A stretch of DNA of 42,596 nt from a virus, in IMG/VR virus record IMGVR_UViG_3300048927_000255, positions 1-42,596 of that record; one strand, given 5' to 3'. Of this stretch, positions 22,869-30,977 are shown one piece after another. The translations under genes were made by a program, and so were the position numbers. The notes under the pieces were generated by a model. The model was not told the DNA's origin. It saw only the letters and a program-made list of their open reading frames with translations, and searched no databases. How positions within the stretch are numbered: position 1 is the first letter of the stretch; every line of letters starts with the position of its first letter.

Positions 22869-24041
22869 TTACGCGGCGACCTTCAAGGCGCGCAAGCATT
22901 CGGGGTTCTGCACACCACCGCCCACGCGCTTCGTCGTGTAGAACAGCACGTAGGGCTTCTTGGTGTACGGGTCACGCAGCACCCGCACGCCCATGCGGTC
23001 GATGATGAGATAGCCGCGCTTGTAGTCGCCGAACAGGATCGGGATGGAGTTCGCAGCAACATCGGGCATGTTCTCGTCTTCCGCGATGCCATAGCCGTGC
23101 AACGTCGCCGGCTGACCGGCCTGCGCCGAAGGCTGCCAGAGGTAGTTGCCCTGGCCATCCTTGAGCTTACGCAGCTTGGCGATGGTCAGATTGTTGGTCA
23201 GAAAGCGAGCATTCTGACGGTACTTTTTGGGCAGCCCGTAGATCAGATCGAGCACAGCATCCGAGCCAATGTCAGCGGCAGCACCGCTGTTGATGGCCTT
23301 GATCGCGCCGAAGGGATGCTTTGCTGCATTGGAGCCGCCTTCGACATAGGTCAAGATTCCCGCCGGCTTCTTGACGCCGTCCCCGCTGATGAACGCGGTG
23401 CCTTCCTGCTCCGCAAATTCGGCCTTCACCTCGCTGGACAACCACGCGTCAAGGTTGATTTCCGAGTCATCGAGGATCTGCTGCGTTGCGGCGGGGTTGG
23501 CGTAAATTTCGCCATGGCCGAAACCGAGCGCCTTGAGGTTCGGAGTGGCCGTTTCAGGGCGCTGATCCGTCTCGCCCACCCAGCCGGAGCCGGTGCCGCC
23601 CATGTTAAACAGCTTGGTCCAACCAGCCTTGCTGGTGGGTTGGACCTGGGCCAGTTCGCGCATGGGAGACTCTTCACGCAGCATGTCGGTAATGGTCCGG
23701 TCCCACTCGACGGGCGTAAGAAACCCGCCTTCTTCCGCCACCCCTTTATTGAGCGCCGCTTGCACATCGCCCTTGCGCATGTGGGCGTTGAAGGCGCCGG
23801 TGTATTCAGCATCCTTGACCCCGGAGCCCGGCGTGCCGTGTTGGGCGGCAGCCAACTTGGTGTGCGCGTCTTCGATCTCTTTGCTGTGCTGATCGAGGTC
23901 GCTGTTGATCTTGTCCAGCTTTGCCTGGAACTCGGCGGTCCCTTGGCCCTGCTTCAGTGCTTGCAGTTCTTGCGTGTGGGTCGCCTTGAATGCTTCAAAG
24001 GCCTTACCCAACTCTTCGATGGTCTTGTTAACGTCAGTCAT
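22869..24041 (-). CDS. HK97-fold major capsid protein with delta domain
   Basis: 390 residues. Residues 1-70 are a charged coiled coil (the delta scaffold domain), normally removed by the prohead protease. The rest holds the HK97 fold: GGFLTPVEWDRTITDMLREE (N-arm/E-loop side), GWVGETDQRPETATP, YANPAATQQILDDSEINLDA (spine helix region), GAFINGDG-like AFISGDGVKKPAGIL, and ILFGDYKRGYLIIDRMGVRV near the end. The cleavage point is not obvious, perhaps between residues 70 and 105. Confidence 0.95.
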   Translation of the reverse strand: MTDVNKTIEELGKAFEAFKATHTQELQALKQGQGTAEFQAKLDKINSDLDQHSKEIEDAHTKLAAAQHGTPGSGVKDAEYTGAFNAHMRKGDVQAALNKGVAEEGGFLTPVEWDRTITDMLREESPMRELAQVQPTSKAGWTKLFNMGGTGSGWVGETDQRPETATPNLKALGFGHGEIYANPAATQQILDDSEINLDAWLSSEVKAEFAEQEGTAFISGDGVKKPAGILTYVEGGSNAAKHPFGAIKAINSGAAADIGSDAVLDLIYGLPKKYRQNARFLTNNLTIAKLRKLKDGQGNYLWQPSAQAGQPATLHGYGIAEDENMPDVAANSIPILFGDYKRGYLIIDRMGVRVLRDPYTKKPYVLFYTTKRVGGGVQNPECLRALKVAA

Positions 24042-24045
24042 GTTT

Positions 24046-24897
24046 CTAGCCCTTCATGGCTTGTAGGAGACTCAGCAGCGAACTTGCTGCCACGGGTTGC
24101 GGTGCCGAATCGCTCAGGCCGCTAGGTTTTTTGGCCGAATCACTCAGGCCAGTCTTGAAATCAGAGATAAGTCGTTGCGCTTCGCTTCGCGGCATCCCGC
24201 TCGACCGCAACGCAGCCTCAATCCGGCGAACGGCAGCGGCCTGTGCCCCTGGGCCGCCGTCCTTGATTGCGGCGTCGTCCAGCAGCGCATCTGCCCAACC
24301 TTCGTTGACAGCGGCCGACCCTCCAATCCAGCTTTCTTTGTCCATCAGCGACTGGATGCGCTCAAGGGAAATTCCTGTGCGCGCCTGGTAAACGTCGGCC
24401 ATGGCGGTATCGAAAGGCGCCATCTGCTCAGCCAGCTGGGCAAAGTCATGCCTATTCCCGGCTGCCAGGCACCAGCAGTTATGGATCATCAGAAACGAAG
24501 GCCGGCCGATACGGATCTCGTCGCCAGCCATTGCGATGACCGACGCAGCACTTGCAGCCACGCCCAGGATGTTCACGGTCACCTTCGCCTTGTGTTCGCG
24601 CAACTGGTTGTAGATCGCCACCCCTTCGAACATGTCCCCGCCGGGGCTGTTGATGTTGACTTCCACGTCACGGTCGCCAATGGCACGAAGCGCCCCCGCG
24701 ATACGCTTAGAGGTGACGCCCTCGCCTGTCCACCAGTCTTCGCCGATCACGTCGAGGATGCTGATGGTCGTATCCGAAGACTCGCCAGCAGCGGCGCTGA
24801 CGGTGGGCGACCACTTGGCGAACGCACTGGGCAACACAAAGGACTGAATCCCGCCGCGCCCGCTGGCGCGAAGCTCAGGTAATTGTTTTAGGCTCAT
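24046..24897 (-). CDS. ClpP-like head maturation protease (S14)
   Basis: 283 residues. Core at 45-210 has NSPGGDMFEG (oxyanion region, from about residue 83), the nucleophile Ser116 in GVAASAAS, His139 in FLMIHN and an Asp near 187, the ClpP order S-H-D. The C-terminal 75 residues are helical, with repeated SDSAKKPSGLSDSAPQP that may be a scaffold tail. It cleaves the capsid delta domain during prohead maturation. The start (ATG 24897) lies inside the portal gene's 3' end (23-base overlap). Confidence 0.9.
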   Translation of the reverse strand: MSLKQLPELRASGRGGIQSFVLPSAFAKWSPTVSAAAGESSDTTISILDVIGEDWWTGEGVTSKRIAGALRAIGDRDVEVNINSPGGDMFEGVAIYNQLREHKAKVTVNILGVAASAASVIAMAGDEIRIGRPSFLMIHNCWCLAAGNRHDFAQLAEQMAPFDTAMADVYQARTGISLERIQSLMDKESWIGGSAAVNEGWADALLDDAAIKDGGPGAQAAAVRRIEAALRSSGMPRSEAQRLISDFKTGLSDSAKKPSGLSDSAPQPVAASSLLSLLQAMKG

Positions 24898-26119
24898 TGG
24901 CTGCCTTTCGGTTTGAGGATGGTTCACCCAGCGTGTTGAACTTGGGATTTGGATCTGCGGGGTACTCAGCCAAGTCCCGCACTTCGTTGGCCGTGTGCCA
25001 CGGCTGATGTCCGCCAGCGCCCAGTGCTTTGGCGAAGTAGTCCGCCTGGTCTTTGAGCGTGCCTCGCATGAGCGCACGCTCGTTGAATTTGAAATACAGC
25101 GTCTCGCGCTCTCGATCGGTCAGGAGCGACCGAGCAAGTGCCTGCTCCCAGGCAACGAAGCGAGGAGCCAACGTGTACTGCACAAAGAAAATTGCTAGCT
25201 GTTCGATCCCCGATCCCCAGCTGGTGTCGTCCATCATCAGCAGTGGACGAGGCACGCCATACAGCCGCGCCACTTCTTCAATCTGATGGTTCCGGTTCTC
25301 GATCTGCTGCGCGTCCGATGCCGTGGAACTGAAGCGGTTGGCCTTGGCCCCCTCTTCCGCGATCATCCATTTATTGGCGTTTTCGGCCCCGCTGTATTCA
25401 GCGGTCAACGACTCTTTCATGCGGCGATATGCCGTATCTGAAAGGGCGTTGGGGACTTCAATTGCCCCTCCCGCCATCACACCAGTCTTGAACACGTTCG
25501 CCGCGGCCCGCTGCGCCTGCTCGGCAAGTTCGAACACCTCAGTCGAAAGCTGACGCTTGGATAGGCCGACTATCCCGTCTAAGGACAGGTCGCGCACATG
25601 CAGGATTTCGTCTTGATCCAGCGTAAGGGTGCCGCCGTTCTCCGTCGTGCAGCGGTACTGCATCCGCCAGGCATTGGTCAGCTTCCCTTGCACTCGCCCC
25701 TTTTCGAACGGAACGAGATGTATCGGCCGCCCCCCTGCCCGAATGATTCGGGCATATGCATTGCCCTCGGTTTCAAGCAGCAACTGCATCTGGCTCTTGA
25801 ACTCCATGGGCGTCTGCCAAGGGTTGGGCTTGAAGCGCAGCAGCTTGTAGGCCGGGTGCTCCTTCGCCGCGCGCTTCTCGTCGCCGGAGTGGTACAAGTT
25901 CGTCGGCAACATGCCCAGGCCATTCCCGACCAATGACAAGCAGCGCAACGCGGCAGTATTCCGCAGCATCCTGCTGGCTTCGCCCCGCTGGCCGTGCCGG
26001 AGGAACTCCAGGAATGCCGGATCATCTAGGCCGGTGAACGTAATCCCCTGCGCGCTGGCGTGCGGGCGTGCCTGGGCCTCCGGCACCCCACGCCGGAATA
26101 GCTTGTCCAGAAATTTCAT
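24875..26119 (-). CDS. portal protein, HK97 family
   Basis: 414 residues, starting MKFLDKLFRRG. Hallmarks: LVGNGLGMLPTNLY (early helix), NPWQTPMEFKSQMQLLLETEGNAYARII, EILHVRDLSLDGIVGLS and YGVPRPLLMMDDTSWGSGIEQ, all in family order. It forms the dodecameric ring at the capsid vertex that takes the terminase motor and later the connector. It lies between terminase and protease, as in HK97. Confidence 0.93.
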   Translation of the reverse strand: MKFLDKLFRRGVPEAQARPHASAQGITFTGLDDPAFLEFLRHGQRGEASRMLRNTAALRCLSLVGNGLGMLPTNLYHSGDEKRAAKEHPAYKLLRFKPNPWQTPMEFKSQMQLLLETEGNAYARIIRAGGRPIHLVPFEKGRVQGKLTNAWRMQYRCTTENGGTLTLDQDEILHVRDLSLDGIVGLSKRQLSTEVFELAEQAQRAAANVFKTGVMAGGAIEVPNALSDTAYRRMKESLTAEYSGAENANKWMIAEEGAKANRFSSTASDAQQIENRNHQIEEVARLYGVPRPLLMMDDTSWGSGIEQLAIFFVQYTLAPRFVAWEQALARSLLTDRERETLYFKFNERALMRGTLKDQADYFAKALGAGGHQPWHTANEVRDLAEYPADPNPKFNTLGEPSSNRKAANEPKTIT

Positions 26120-26129
26120 TTGTTTTGCC

Positions 26130-27839
26130 CTATAGGAAGCGCAAACCCCGGCTCTCATACACGGACTTGCCGCTGGCCGATGGGTTCAGAGCCATCAGGT
26201 GACTGGCGTCGAAAAGCGACATCAGAGGATCAATCTTTGCCGTCCCGCTCGCTTGCTTGGTGATTAGGATCGAATTGGCGCGTTGTTCTACCCGAGCATT
26301 GCTCACGGACCAGGCCATCATCGGCCTACCTCCATGCAGGAAAGTGCCCTCAGCGAGCTTGCGCTCAACGGTCTTGATCGTGCCGCCCATGCGCCAGCCC
26401 TGCGATACGCCGACAAGCAGCTGTTCGGGAATCTCCGCTTCGGCAAACGCCTCGGCAAAGGTGATTCCACTCGGGTCCGCGCCCACGCCTTCCTTTTCCG
26501 GGAAGAGCCCAGCGTCGTAAATGCGCTTGATGATCTGGGCGAGTTCTGCGACGTCTTCGCCAATCTTGTTGACGATGACCAGATCTTGGTCCTGCTCGAA
26601 ATCACGGAGACGCGGCGCGATTTCTTTGCGGCGCTCCAGCACAGAGGGATGCGCCCAAGCCCGCCCCCAGTGCAACCATCGGCCCGTCCCTATCTCTCTG
26701 CCGATCAGGCCAAGGCCCAGCAAGTCATCCAGCCCGCCACCGTCGATACCTCCGGTGATTACCTCCACACGGAGCATGAAGTCGCCCAGCAGGCGCAGCC
26801 CCTTGTCGGCCTGAGACTGCCAATGGTCAGCCCCAGCCCATCGATCAGATCGTAGGTTCAGGCCGATTTCGACGTTCAGGTGCTTCGCCAAAAACTGCTG
26901 GAATGCGCCGTCCGTCCTGGCGCGCAGCAGCTTGAGCTGATCTTCCAGCCATTCGGCACTGACCGAGCGGCCAATGTTCGGATTGGTGAAGTAGAAATTG
27001 GCCGGATCGAGGTATGCCTTAGCCTCAAGCATCTCGTCCGGAAACTCATAGAGGATTCCCAGGGTCTTGGGGTCAACGATCGTTCCGTCCCGCACTTGCC
27101 GCCAGTAGGCGAGCTTTTCCTTAAACACACCGGCCGGCGGATCATCGCTTTGAGTGGTCAGGTAGATCACCCAGCCTTCATCACGCGATATTTGGCCGCC
27201 AAGCGCCTCCAGGAACATGGCGACGGCGTTAGCTCGCTTGCCGAAAAGCCACAGTTCATCAACCAGGATGCGACCCGACTTCTTGCCCGATACCGTGTCG
27301 GTGTCGGCGGCCACCACCTTAAGGCTGTTGCGCGTCGTCCGATGGGTAATGGTGCGGATGTGGTCCTGGACGTGGAACATGTCTGATAGTTCCTCGTCCG
27401 CTCGAACCATCGCGGCCGCCGGCTTGAAGCTGTTATCTGCGACCTCTTTGGTCGGAGCCAGAATCAAGTGTTCCTCTTCCTGACGCCAGCAGATGATCAC
27501 CGCCGTCAGCATGATGCCGGCGGCAATAGTCGATTTCGTGTTCTTCTTGCTGATCAGCAGTCCATATTCGCGGATCCGCTGTTTTCCGGTGTCGACGTCA
27601 TAGCCGCCGAAGATTGCCCGCACAAAGTCAAATACCCACTCTTCGGAGCATTCCCCGAAGGTCTGGTGTCGGTACGTCCCGATGGCCTCGTCATAGACTT
27701 GCGCCAGATCCACGACCTTGAGCTGCTTGAAGATGCCAAGCGCATATTCGGCCTGGTCGGGGTAGATCGGCGGCGGAATGATCGAGTTGCGCGTGCGCAG
27801 GCGTTCCGCCCAATCCGGGCATGCGGTCGTCCAGGCCAT
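26130..27839 (-). CDS. terminase large subunit (Terminase_1)
   Basis: 569 residues. ATPase: the Walker-A-like SKKNTKST (97-104) is of the deviant SRKNGKT type used by this family; Walker B is ILVDEL (191-196). Nuclease: Asp366 in GGIDGGGLDD and the later GADPSGITFAEAFAE. It drives DNA packaging and cuts concatemers, working with the small subunit and probably the HNH protein. It ends 10 bases before the portal start. Confidence 0.93.
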   Translation of the reverse strand: MAWTTACPDWAERLRTRNSIIPPPIYPDQAEYALGIFKQLKVVDLAQVYDEAIGTYRHQTFGECSEEWVFDFVRAIFGGYDVDTGKQRIREYGLLISKKNTKSTIAAGIMLTAVIICWRQEEEHLILAPTKEVADNSFKPAAAMVRADEELSDMFHVQDHIRTITHRTTRNSLKVVAADTDTVSGKKSGRILVDELWLFGKRANAVAMFLEALGGQISRDEGWVIYLTTQSDDPPAGVFKEKLAYWRQVRDGTIVDPKTLGILYEFPDEMLEAKAYLDPANFYFTNPNIGRSVSAEWLEDQLKLLRARTDGAFQQFLAKHLNVEIGLNLRSDRWAGADHWQSQADKGLRLLGDFMLRVEVITGGIDGGGLDDLLGLGLIGREIGTGRWLHWGRAWAHPSVLERRKEIAPRLRDFEQDQDLVIVNKIGEDVAELAQIIKRIYDAGLFPEKEGVGADPSGITFAEAFAEAEIPEQLLVGVSQGWRMGGTIKTVERKLAEGTFLHGGRPMMAWSVSNARVEQRANSILITKQASGTAKIDPLMSLFDASHLMALNPSASGKSVYESRGLRFL

Positions 27840-27842
27840 GGC

Positions 27843-28382
27843 TTACCCCTTCCCGACAACGCGCAGATGAGTTGGAGGCGGCGGCGGAGCGAACCGCCCA
27901 CCGGCAGCGACCTTATCTGCTGCCGCCTGCTTTGCCCCCTTCTTGCCTTGTTCTGCAATCTTCCCGTGCGTAAAGGGCATGAGCGCCTTCGCGGCCTCCA
28001 ACCGAAGCTTCGGTTCTTCCAACGCGTCATTCATGATGGCCACCAGCACTTCACGCGGATCCGAGGTAAGCCCCAGAGCTTTCAGGCCGATTCCGTCCAT
28101 AGGGCCAGTGTCGGCGGCGGTGTCGTGTGGTCCGCTCGCTGGCGAATTCGGCTCGGTGGTATTCGCCGCTTCGGCCTTTTTGTTAACCCGATTTTTGTTA
28201 ACTCCCTTGTTAACTTCGGCATTGCGCCCCAGGGCTGCCAGAACATGCTTGTCACGCATCAGTCGGGCGGCTGCTTGGGCCGCCCCGTTTTCGCTGTAAC
28301 CCGCATGGATAGCGGCTTTCGCACCGGATAGACCCGACAGCAGCGCATCGACGAATCGGCGCTTTTTGTCGGTTAAGGCCAT
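27843..28382 (-). CDS. terminase small subunit (Terminase_2-like)
   Basis: 179 residues. The N-terminal helix-turn-helix LTDKKRRFVDALLSGLSGAK, then HAGYSENGAAQAAARLMRD, is typical of the family (l..kq..Fv.eyl..g.aa.AyiraGYs..aA...asrll). A linker NKGVNKNRVNKKAE is encoded by DNA with three GTTAAC sites, then a C-terminal oligomerisation helix and a basic/proline tail. It recognises the packaging site, usually near or inside its own gene. Confidence 0.88.
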   Translation of the reverse strand: MALTDKKRRFVDALLSGLSGAKAAIHAGYSENGAAQAAARLMRDKHVLAALGRNAEVNKGVNKNRVNKKAEAANTTEPNSPASGPHDTAADTGPMDGIGLKALGLTSDPREVLVAIMNDALEEPKLRLEAAKALMPFTHGKIAEQGKKGAKQAAADKVAAGGRFAPPPPPTHLRVVGKG

Positions 28383-28410
28383 AGGTTTTAGTTAACAAAA
28401 GTGGGTTAAC
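28182..28410. repeat. cluster of five GTTAAC palindromes at the terminase start
   Basis: GTTAAC at 28182, 28197, 28209 (inside the small terminase gene) and at 28391 and 28405 (before its start). Spacings are 15, 12 and 14 bp within the groups. Such a dense cluster of an AT-rich hexamer in GC-rich DNA points to a protein-binding site, perhaps for packaging. Confidence 0.6.
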
Positions 28411-28522
28411 AATTTTCCGAAACGGGGAAATTTTCTGCGCGTGAGGGAACAGGTGGTTTCCAGTCCGGCAACGCGCCAGACTTTCGACCCGCCCCCCTCT
28501 GCCATGACTGTGTGCTGTGCCA

Positions 28523-28858
28523 CTACGCGCGGCCCCTGTACCCCATGTCCTGCCGTGTCTTGGCGTCATGGCACCCGGTCTTGCGTCCGTGCGCATCGCG
28601 GGATACGCACAGCACCTGCGTGTTTGCGTCGGAGTCTTCGCCGCCATCGAACAGGCTTACCTTGTGGTCAAGCTCGAAGCCGTGCGGGTACAGGGTCAAC
28701 GCTCCGCATTGCGCGCAGTGCGGATCAGTGGACCATACGCGCAACCGACGGGCTTGCAGCTTGCGGCCCGTCATGCGCTTGGCGCTGGGCGTGGGCGCTG
28801 CGGTCAGCCTCGAACCAGCCATCGCAATGCGCGGCTTGAGTGTCTTGAGCTTCGCCAT
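28523..28858 (-). CDS. HNH endonuclease of the packaging module
   Basis: 111 residues. Zinc and catalytic residues: Cys48-AQ-Cys51, Asp64-His65 (ELDHKVSLFDGG), Asn79, Cys84 and Cys96-His97. HNH proteins of this size next to terminase (HK97 gp74) are needed with the terminase for cos cutting. The N-terminus is very basic. The 140 bases between this gene and the small terminase hold no gene and are the best place for a cos site. Confidence 0.85.
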   Translation of the reverse strand: MAKLKTLKPRIAMAGSRLTAAPTPSAKRMTGRKLQARRLRVWSTDPHCAQCGALTLYPHGFELDHKVSLFDGGEDSDANTQVLCVSRDAHGRKTGCHDAKTRQDMGYRGRA

Positions 28859-28860
28859 GC

Positions 28861-29094
28861 CTACGCCGCCGTCACTATGGCCGCATGATCGTCGATGATC
28901 TCGACCTCGACGTCATACGTGTATCCCGTGCTGGTAGAGCGGCTAGTGATGTACGCCCTGTACGACACGGTGGGCGAATCCAAACTGACACCCAATTTTT
29001 CCGCTACGCGCTCAGCAATGACGCGTAACGCCACGTCCTGCTCGACCTTTGCGGTATGCACATCGCGGTGCTGCTTATTGGTGTAGATCTTCAT
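28861..29094 (-). CDS. uncharacterised 77-residue protein, first late gene
   Basis: Starts MKIYTNKQHRDVHTAKVEQD. Pattern suggests alpha/beta with a C-terminal beta pair (YTYDVEVEIIDDHAAIV). No family recognised. Two bases separate it from the HNH gene. The late promoter should lie to its right, but none is clear in 29095-29230. Confidence 0.65.
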   Translation of the reverse strand: MKIYTNKQHRDVHTAKVEQDVALRVIAERVAEKLGVSLDSPTVSYRAYITSRSTSTGYTYDVEVEIIDDHAAIVTAA

Positions 29095-29227
29095 GGCTTC
29101 CACCTGTCTTTGAACTGGTGCCGGGTGCCACCAACTGCACACCGCCCGGCGCGATGATCCCTTCCCCGCACGCCATGCCCAGCGCGCGGCCCTCGGTGAC
29201 GAAGGGACAGAAAATACAACAAATAAA

Positions 29228-29257
29228 TTGCCTCATACATCTTTTATGATGTATAAT
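29228..29257 (+). promoter_or_regulatory. hicAB promoter with internal operator palindrome
   Basis: TTGCCT (-35, 29228-29233), 18-bp spacer, perfect TATAAT (-10, 29252-29257). ATACATC-TTTTAT-GATGTAT (29235-29254) is a perfect 7-bp inverted repeat filling the spacer and touching the -10, a good site for autorepression by HicB. Confidence 0.75.
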
Positions 29258-29285
29258 TCCTTATCGATTCAACGAAGGGGAGGTA

Positions 29286-29471
29286 ATGAAATACAGCGAG
29301 TTCAGGCGGTGGCTGCTGAAACAGGGCGTGAAGTTGGAACCCCACAAATCAGGTAGCAGCCACTTCAAAGCAACCCTTGGCGATCGGATAACAAGCTTTC
29401 CAGACCACGGCACCAAAGAGATAGGTAAAGGGCTGGTAGAGAAGATCAAAAAGGATCTTGGACTGAAGTAA
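29286..29471 (+). CDS. hicA: HicA toxin, mRNA interferase
   Basis: 61 residues, full family length. Starts MKYSEFRRWLLKQG; SGSSHFKAT (22-30) carries the catalytic His26 in the GSSHF/GSHH position of the dsRBD-like fold, and TSFPDHGTKEIGKGL is the usual C-terminal block. HicA cuts mRNA when not held by HicB. Ribosome site AGGGGAGG is strong. It lies upstream of hicB, the normal order. Confidence 0.93.
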   Translation: MKYSEFRRWLLKQGVKLEPHKSGSSHFKATLGDRITSFPDHGTKEIGKGLVEKIKKDLGLK

Positions 29472-29540
29472 AGGAGGTGGCCCGCAAGGGCTGCCTCTTA
29501 CCCGTTGTATGAATGCCTCCCCAATCACAGAGGACACACC

Positions 29541-29954
29541 ATGTTGACCTACTGCTACACCCTGACGCCGGACACGAACGGCACGAACTTGATTCAGTAC
29601 CCGGATCTGCCTGAAGGCGCGTCCGTCAGCGAAGGCGAACACGACCTGCAGGCCAACGCCGCAGAGGGGCTTGAAGCTGTCCTACAGATGTACATCGACG
29701 CGCGCCGGCCGATCCCCCTGCCTACGTCTGTAGGGGATGGCAGCGTGACGCTGGGCGCGCTGGCGACCGCGAAGGTCTTTCTGTCTAACGAAATGGTCCA
29801 GCAAGGCATCCGCAAGACCGAACTGGCACGCCGCCTGGGCGTACACAATCCGCAAGTGGACCGCCTGCTAGATCTGTCGCACAGTTCCAAGCTGGAAGCA
29901 ATCGAGGCCGCGTTCCATGACCTCGGCCGCCGCCTCGACATTTCGGTTGCGTAG
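29541..29954 (+). CDS. hicB: HicB antitoxin with C-terminal HTH
   Basis: 137 residues from ATG 29541 (AGAGGA upstream). The N-terminal partial RNase-H-like fold (YPDLPEGASVSEGE...AAEGLEAVLQMYID...IPLP) is followed by an HTH domain (KTELARRLGVHNPQVDRLLD) that should bind the hic operator. It neutralises HicA. The gene follows hicA by 69 bases. Confidence 0.92.
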   Translation: MLTYCYTLTPDTNGTNLIQYPDLPEGASVSEGEHDLQANAAEGLEAVLQMYIDARRPIPLPTSVGDGSVTLGALATAKVFLSNEMVQQGIRKTELARRLGVHNPQVDRLLDLSHSSKLEAIEAAFHDLGRRLDISVA

Positions 29955-29966
29955 GCGAGTAGCTCG

Positions 29967-30104
29967 ATGAAGAAAATGGATTGCGCAGACCTGGAAATCG
30001 CATGCCGTGAGGCGGCGAAGGCCACGTTGTGGACAGGTCGAGATCTGTCCGCCGACATTGTGGCGACACGCATGCCGACAATCTTATGCGGGAGCAAAGA
30101 CTAG
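29967..30104 (+). CDS. small ORF of 45 codons after hicB
   Basis: ATG 29967 to TAG 30104, coding MKKMDCADLEIACREAAKAT and continuing with a hydrophobic/polar mix with three Cys. It lies 12 bases after the hicB stop in the same direction, without a strong ribosome site. Coding is possible but unproven; nothing recognised. Confidence 0.3.
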   Translation: MKKMDCADLEIACREAAKATLWTGRDLSADIVATRMPTILCGSKD

Positions 30105-30200
30105 TAGTAGGCCGCAAAAACTGGTGGTCATGAGATGACTGCTGAGGCACGCCTCCAGGAAGACCTGGGCGGCCCCCTCTTGTTGTCAAGAGCCCAAACA

Positions 30201-30222
30201 CAAAGACCCGCCGAGGCGGGTC
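30201..30222 (-). terminator. terminator of the 30.2-kb membrane-protein gene
   Basis: GACCCGCC-GA-GGCGGGTC (30205-30222), perfect 8-bp stem; on the minus strand a short U-rich run (TTTG) follows. It lies 21 bases after the stop at 30244. Confidence 0.7.
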
Positions 30223-30243
30223 CATTGGACACGAAAGCGAGAG

Positions 30244-30768
30244 CTATCCTCTGTGCTCCTTCATCCTAATTGCTTCCTTTTTGGTCATCCAATTTACCGC
30301 CAACCAATCAAAGGCCTTGTAATAGCGATTGTTCCCAACCTGCTTCGCCCGGATGTAGGGGCGAAATGAGGTCCACACATCGGTCACAAATGTGGCATAA
30401 GAATTAAACAATAAGCCTTCGTCATACACATCCTGCTGAATGCCAATTGCCATGCGTTCAAAGCAGTTGAGTACGTTCCTAATGCTCTCTAGGTTTGCCC
30501 GGTCGCCTTCGGTTGCCGGCGTCGTGGCATCAATCTTGGAAAGTCGCTCCACCTCTTCGGTAGAAAGCTTCTTTGAAAGGTCGGCAACACGGTACATGTC
30601 CTTGAGAACTCTTTCAGAACACACGTAGTTGTTCTGTAAGTCAATGGCATGTTTCGCACGCGTCAATCTCTGCTGTGATCGCCAGTTCGCCAGAGCGACC
30701 AGCGCTGTGAGCGCGATGATCGGAACGGTGGGGTTGATCTTCAGAAAAGCTAGGATGGAAGCAAGCAT
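30244..30768 (-). CDS. membrane-anchored protein, DUF4760-like; moron candidate
   Basis: 174 residues. One N-terminal membrane segment (about 13-29, PTVPIIALTALVALANW), then a soluble helical domain with LESIRNVLNCFERMAIGIQQ and later VYDEGLLF, the DUF4760-type pattern (lN.fE.iaigi..g.yde). The gene is AT-richer than its neighbours, has its own terminator and sits alone between the early and late operons, as lysogen-expressed cargo would. There is no Shine-Dalgarno before ATG 30768; instead a terminator-like hairpin ends just 2 bases upstream. Role unknown; possible superinfection exclusion or host defence. Confidence 0.75.
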   Translation of the reverse strand: MLASILAFLKINPTVPIIALTALVALANWRSQQRLTRAKHAIDLQNNYVCSERVLKDMYRVADLSKKLSTEEVERLSKIDATTPATEGDRANLESIRNVLNCFERMAIGIQQDVYDEGLLFNSYATFVTDVWTSFRPYIRAKQVGNNRYYKAFDWLAVNWMTKKEAIRMKEHRG

Positions 30769-30769
30769 A

Positions 30770-30793
30770 GAAAAAGGCGCCGGTTAGGCGCCT
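30770..30793 (-). terminator. terminator-like hairpin abutting a start codon
   Basis: AGGCGCC (30775-30781), loop GGTTA, GGCGCCT (30787-30793); on the minus strand five U follow directly and the ATG of the membrane gene comes 2 bases later. Confidence 0.65.
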
Positions 30794-30832
30794 CATTCTA
30801 TTGGTAGATCGCTGAAATTGCTACAAAACAAT

Positions 30833-30868
30833 TCAGCTACCGAAATCCTGTTCACGGGTCATGGTCAT
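30833..30868 (-). CDS. 11-codon leader peptide candidate
   Basis: On the minus strand AAAAGGAGC is followed after 6 bases by ATG (30868) and an ORF coding MTMTREQDFGS, stop at 30833-30835. The strong ribosome site contrasts with its absence before the next gene. It ends 40 bases before the terminator hairpin at 30770-30793, an attenuation-like layout. Could also simply be the start of an untranslated leader. Confidence 0.35.
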   Translation of the reverse strand: MTMTREQDFGS

Positions 30869-30977
30869 ATTGGGCTCCTTTTCTTGGGCCGTGAGAACGC
30901 ACGGCAGCGTGTCAAGAGGTTCAATTTACACAAAGCTAAACGAAAGAGCAAATGAACTAAAGACTGCAAGGAAGCGA

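Noticed and set aside
28400-28460. Imperfect inverted repeat AATTTTCC...GGGGAAATTTT as the cos site itself
   Set aside because: The symmetry is partial, and no overhang-type 10-12-base site can be singled out by eye; kept only as a candidate region.
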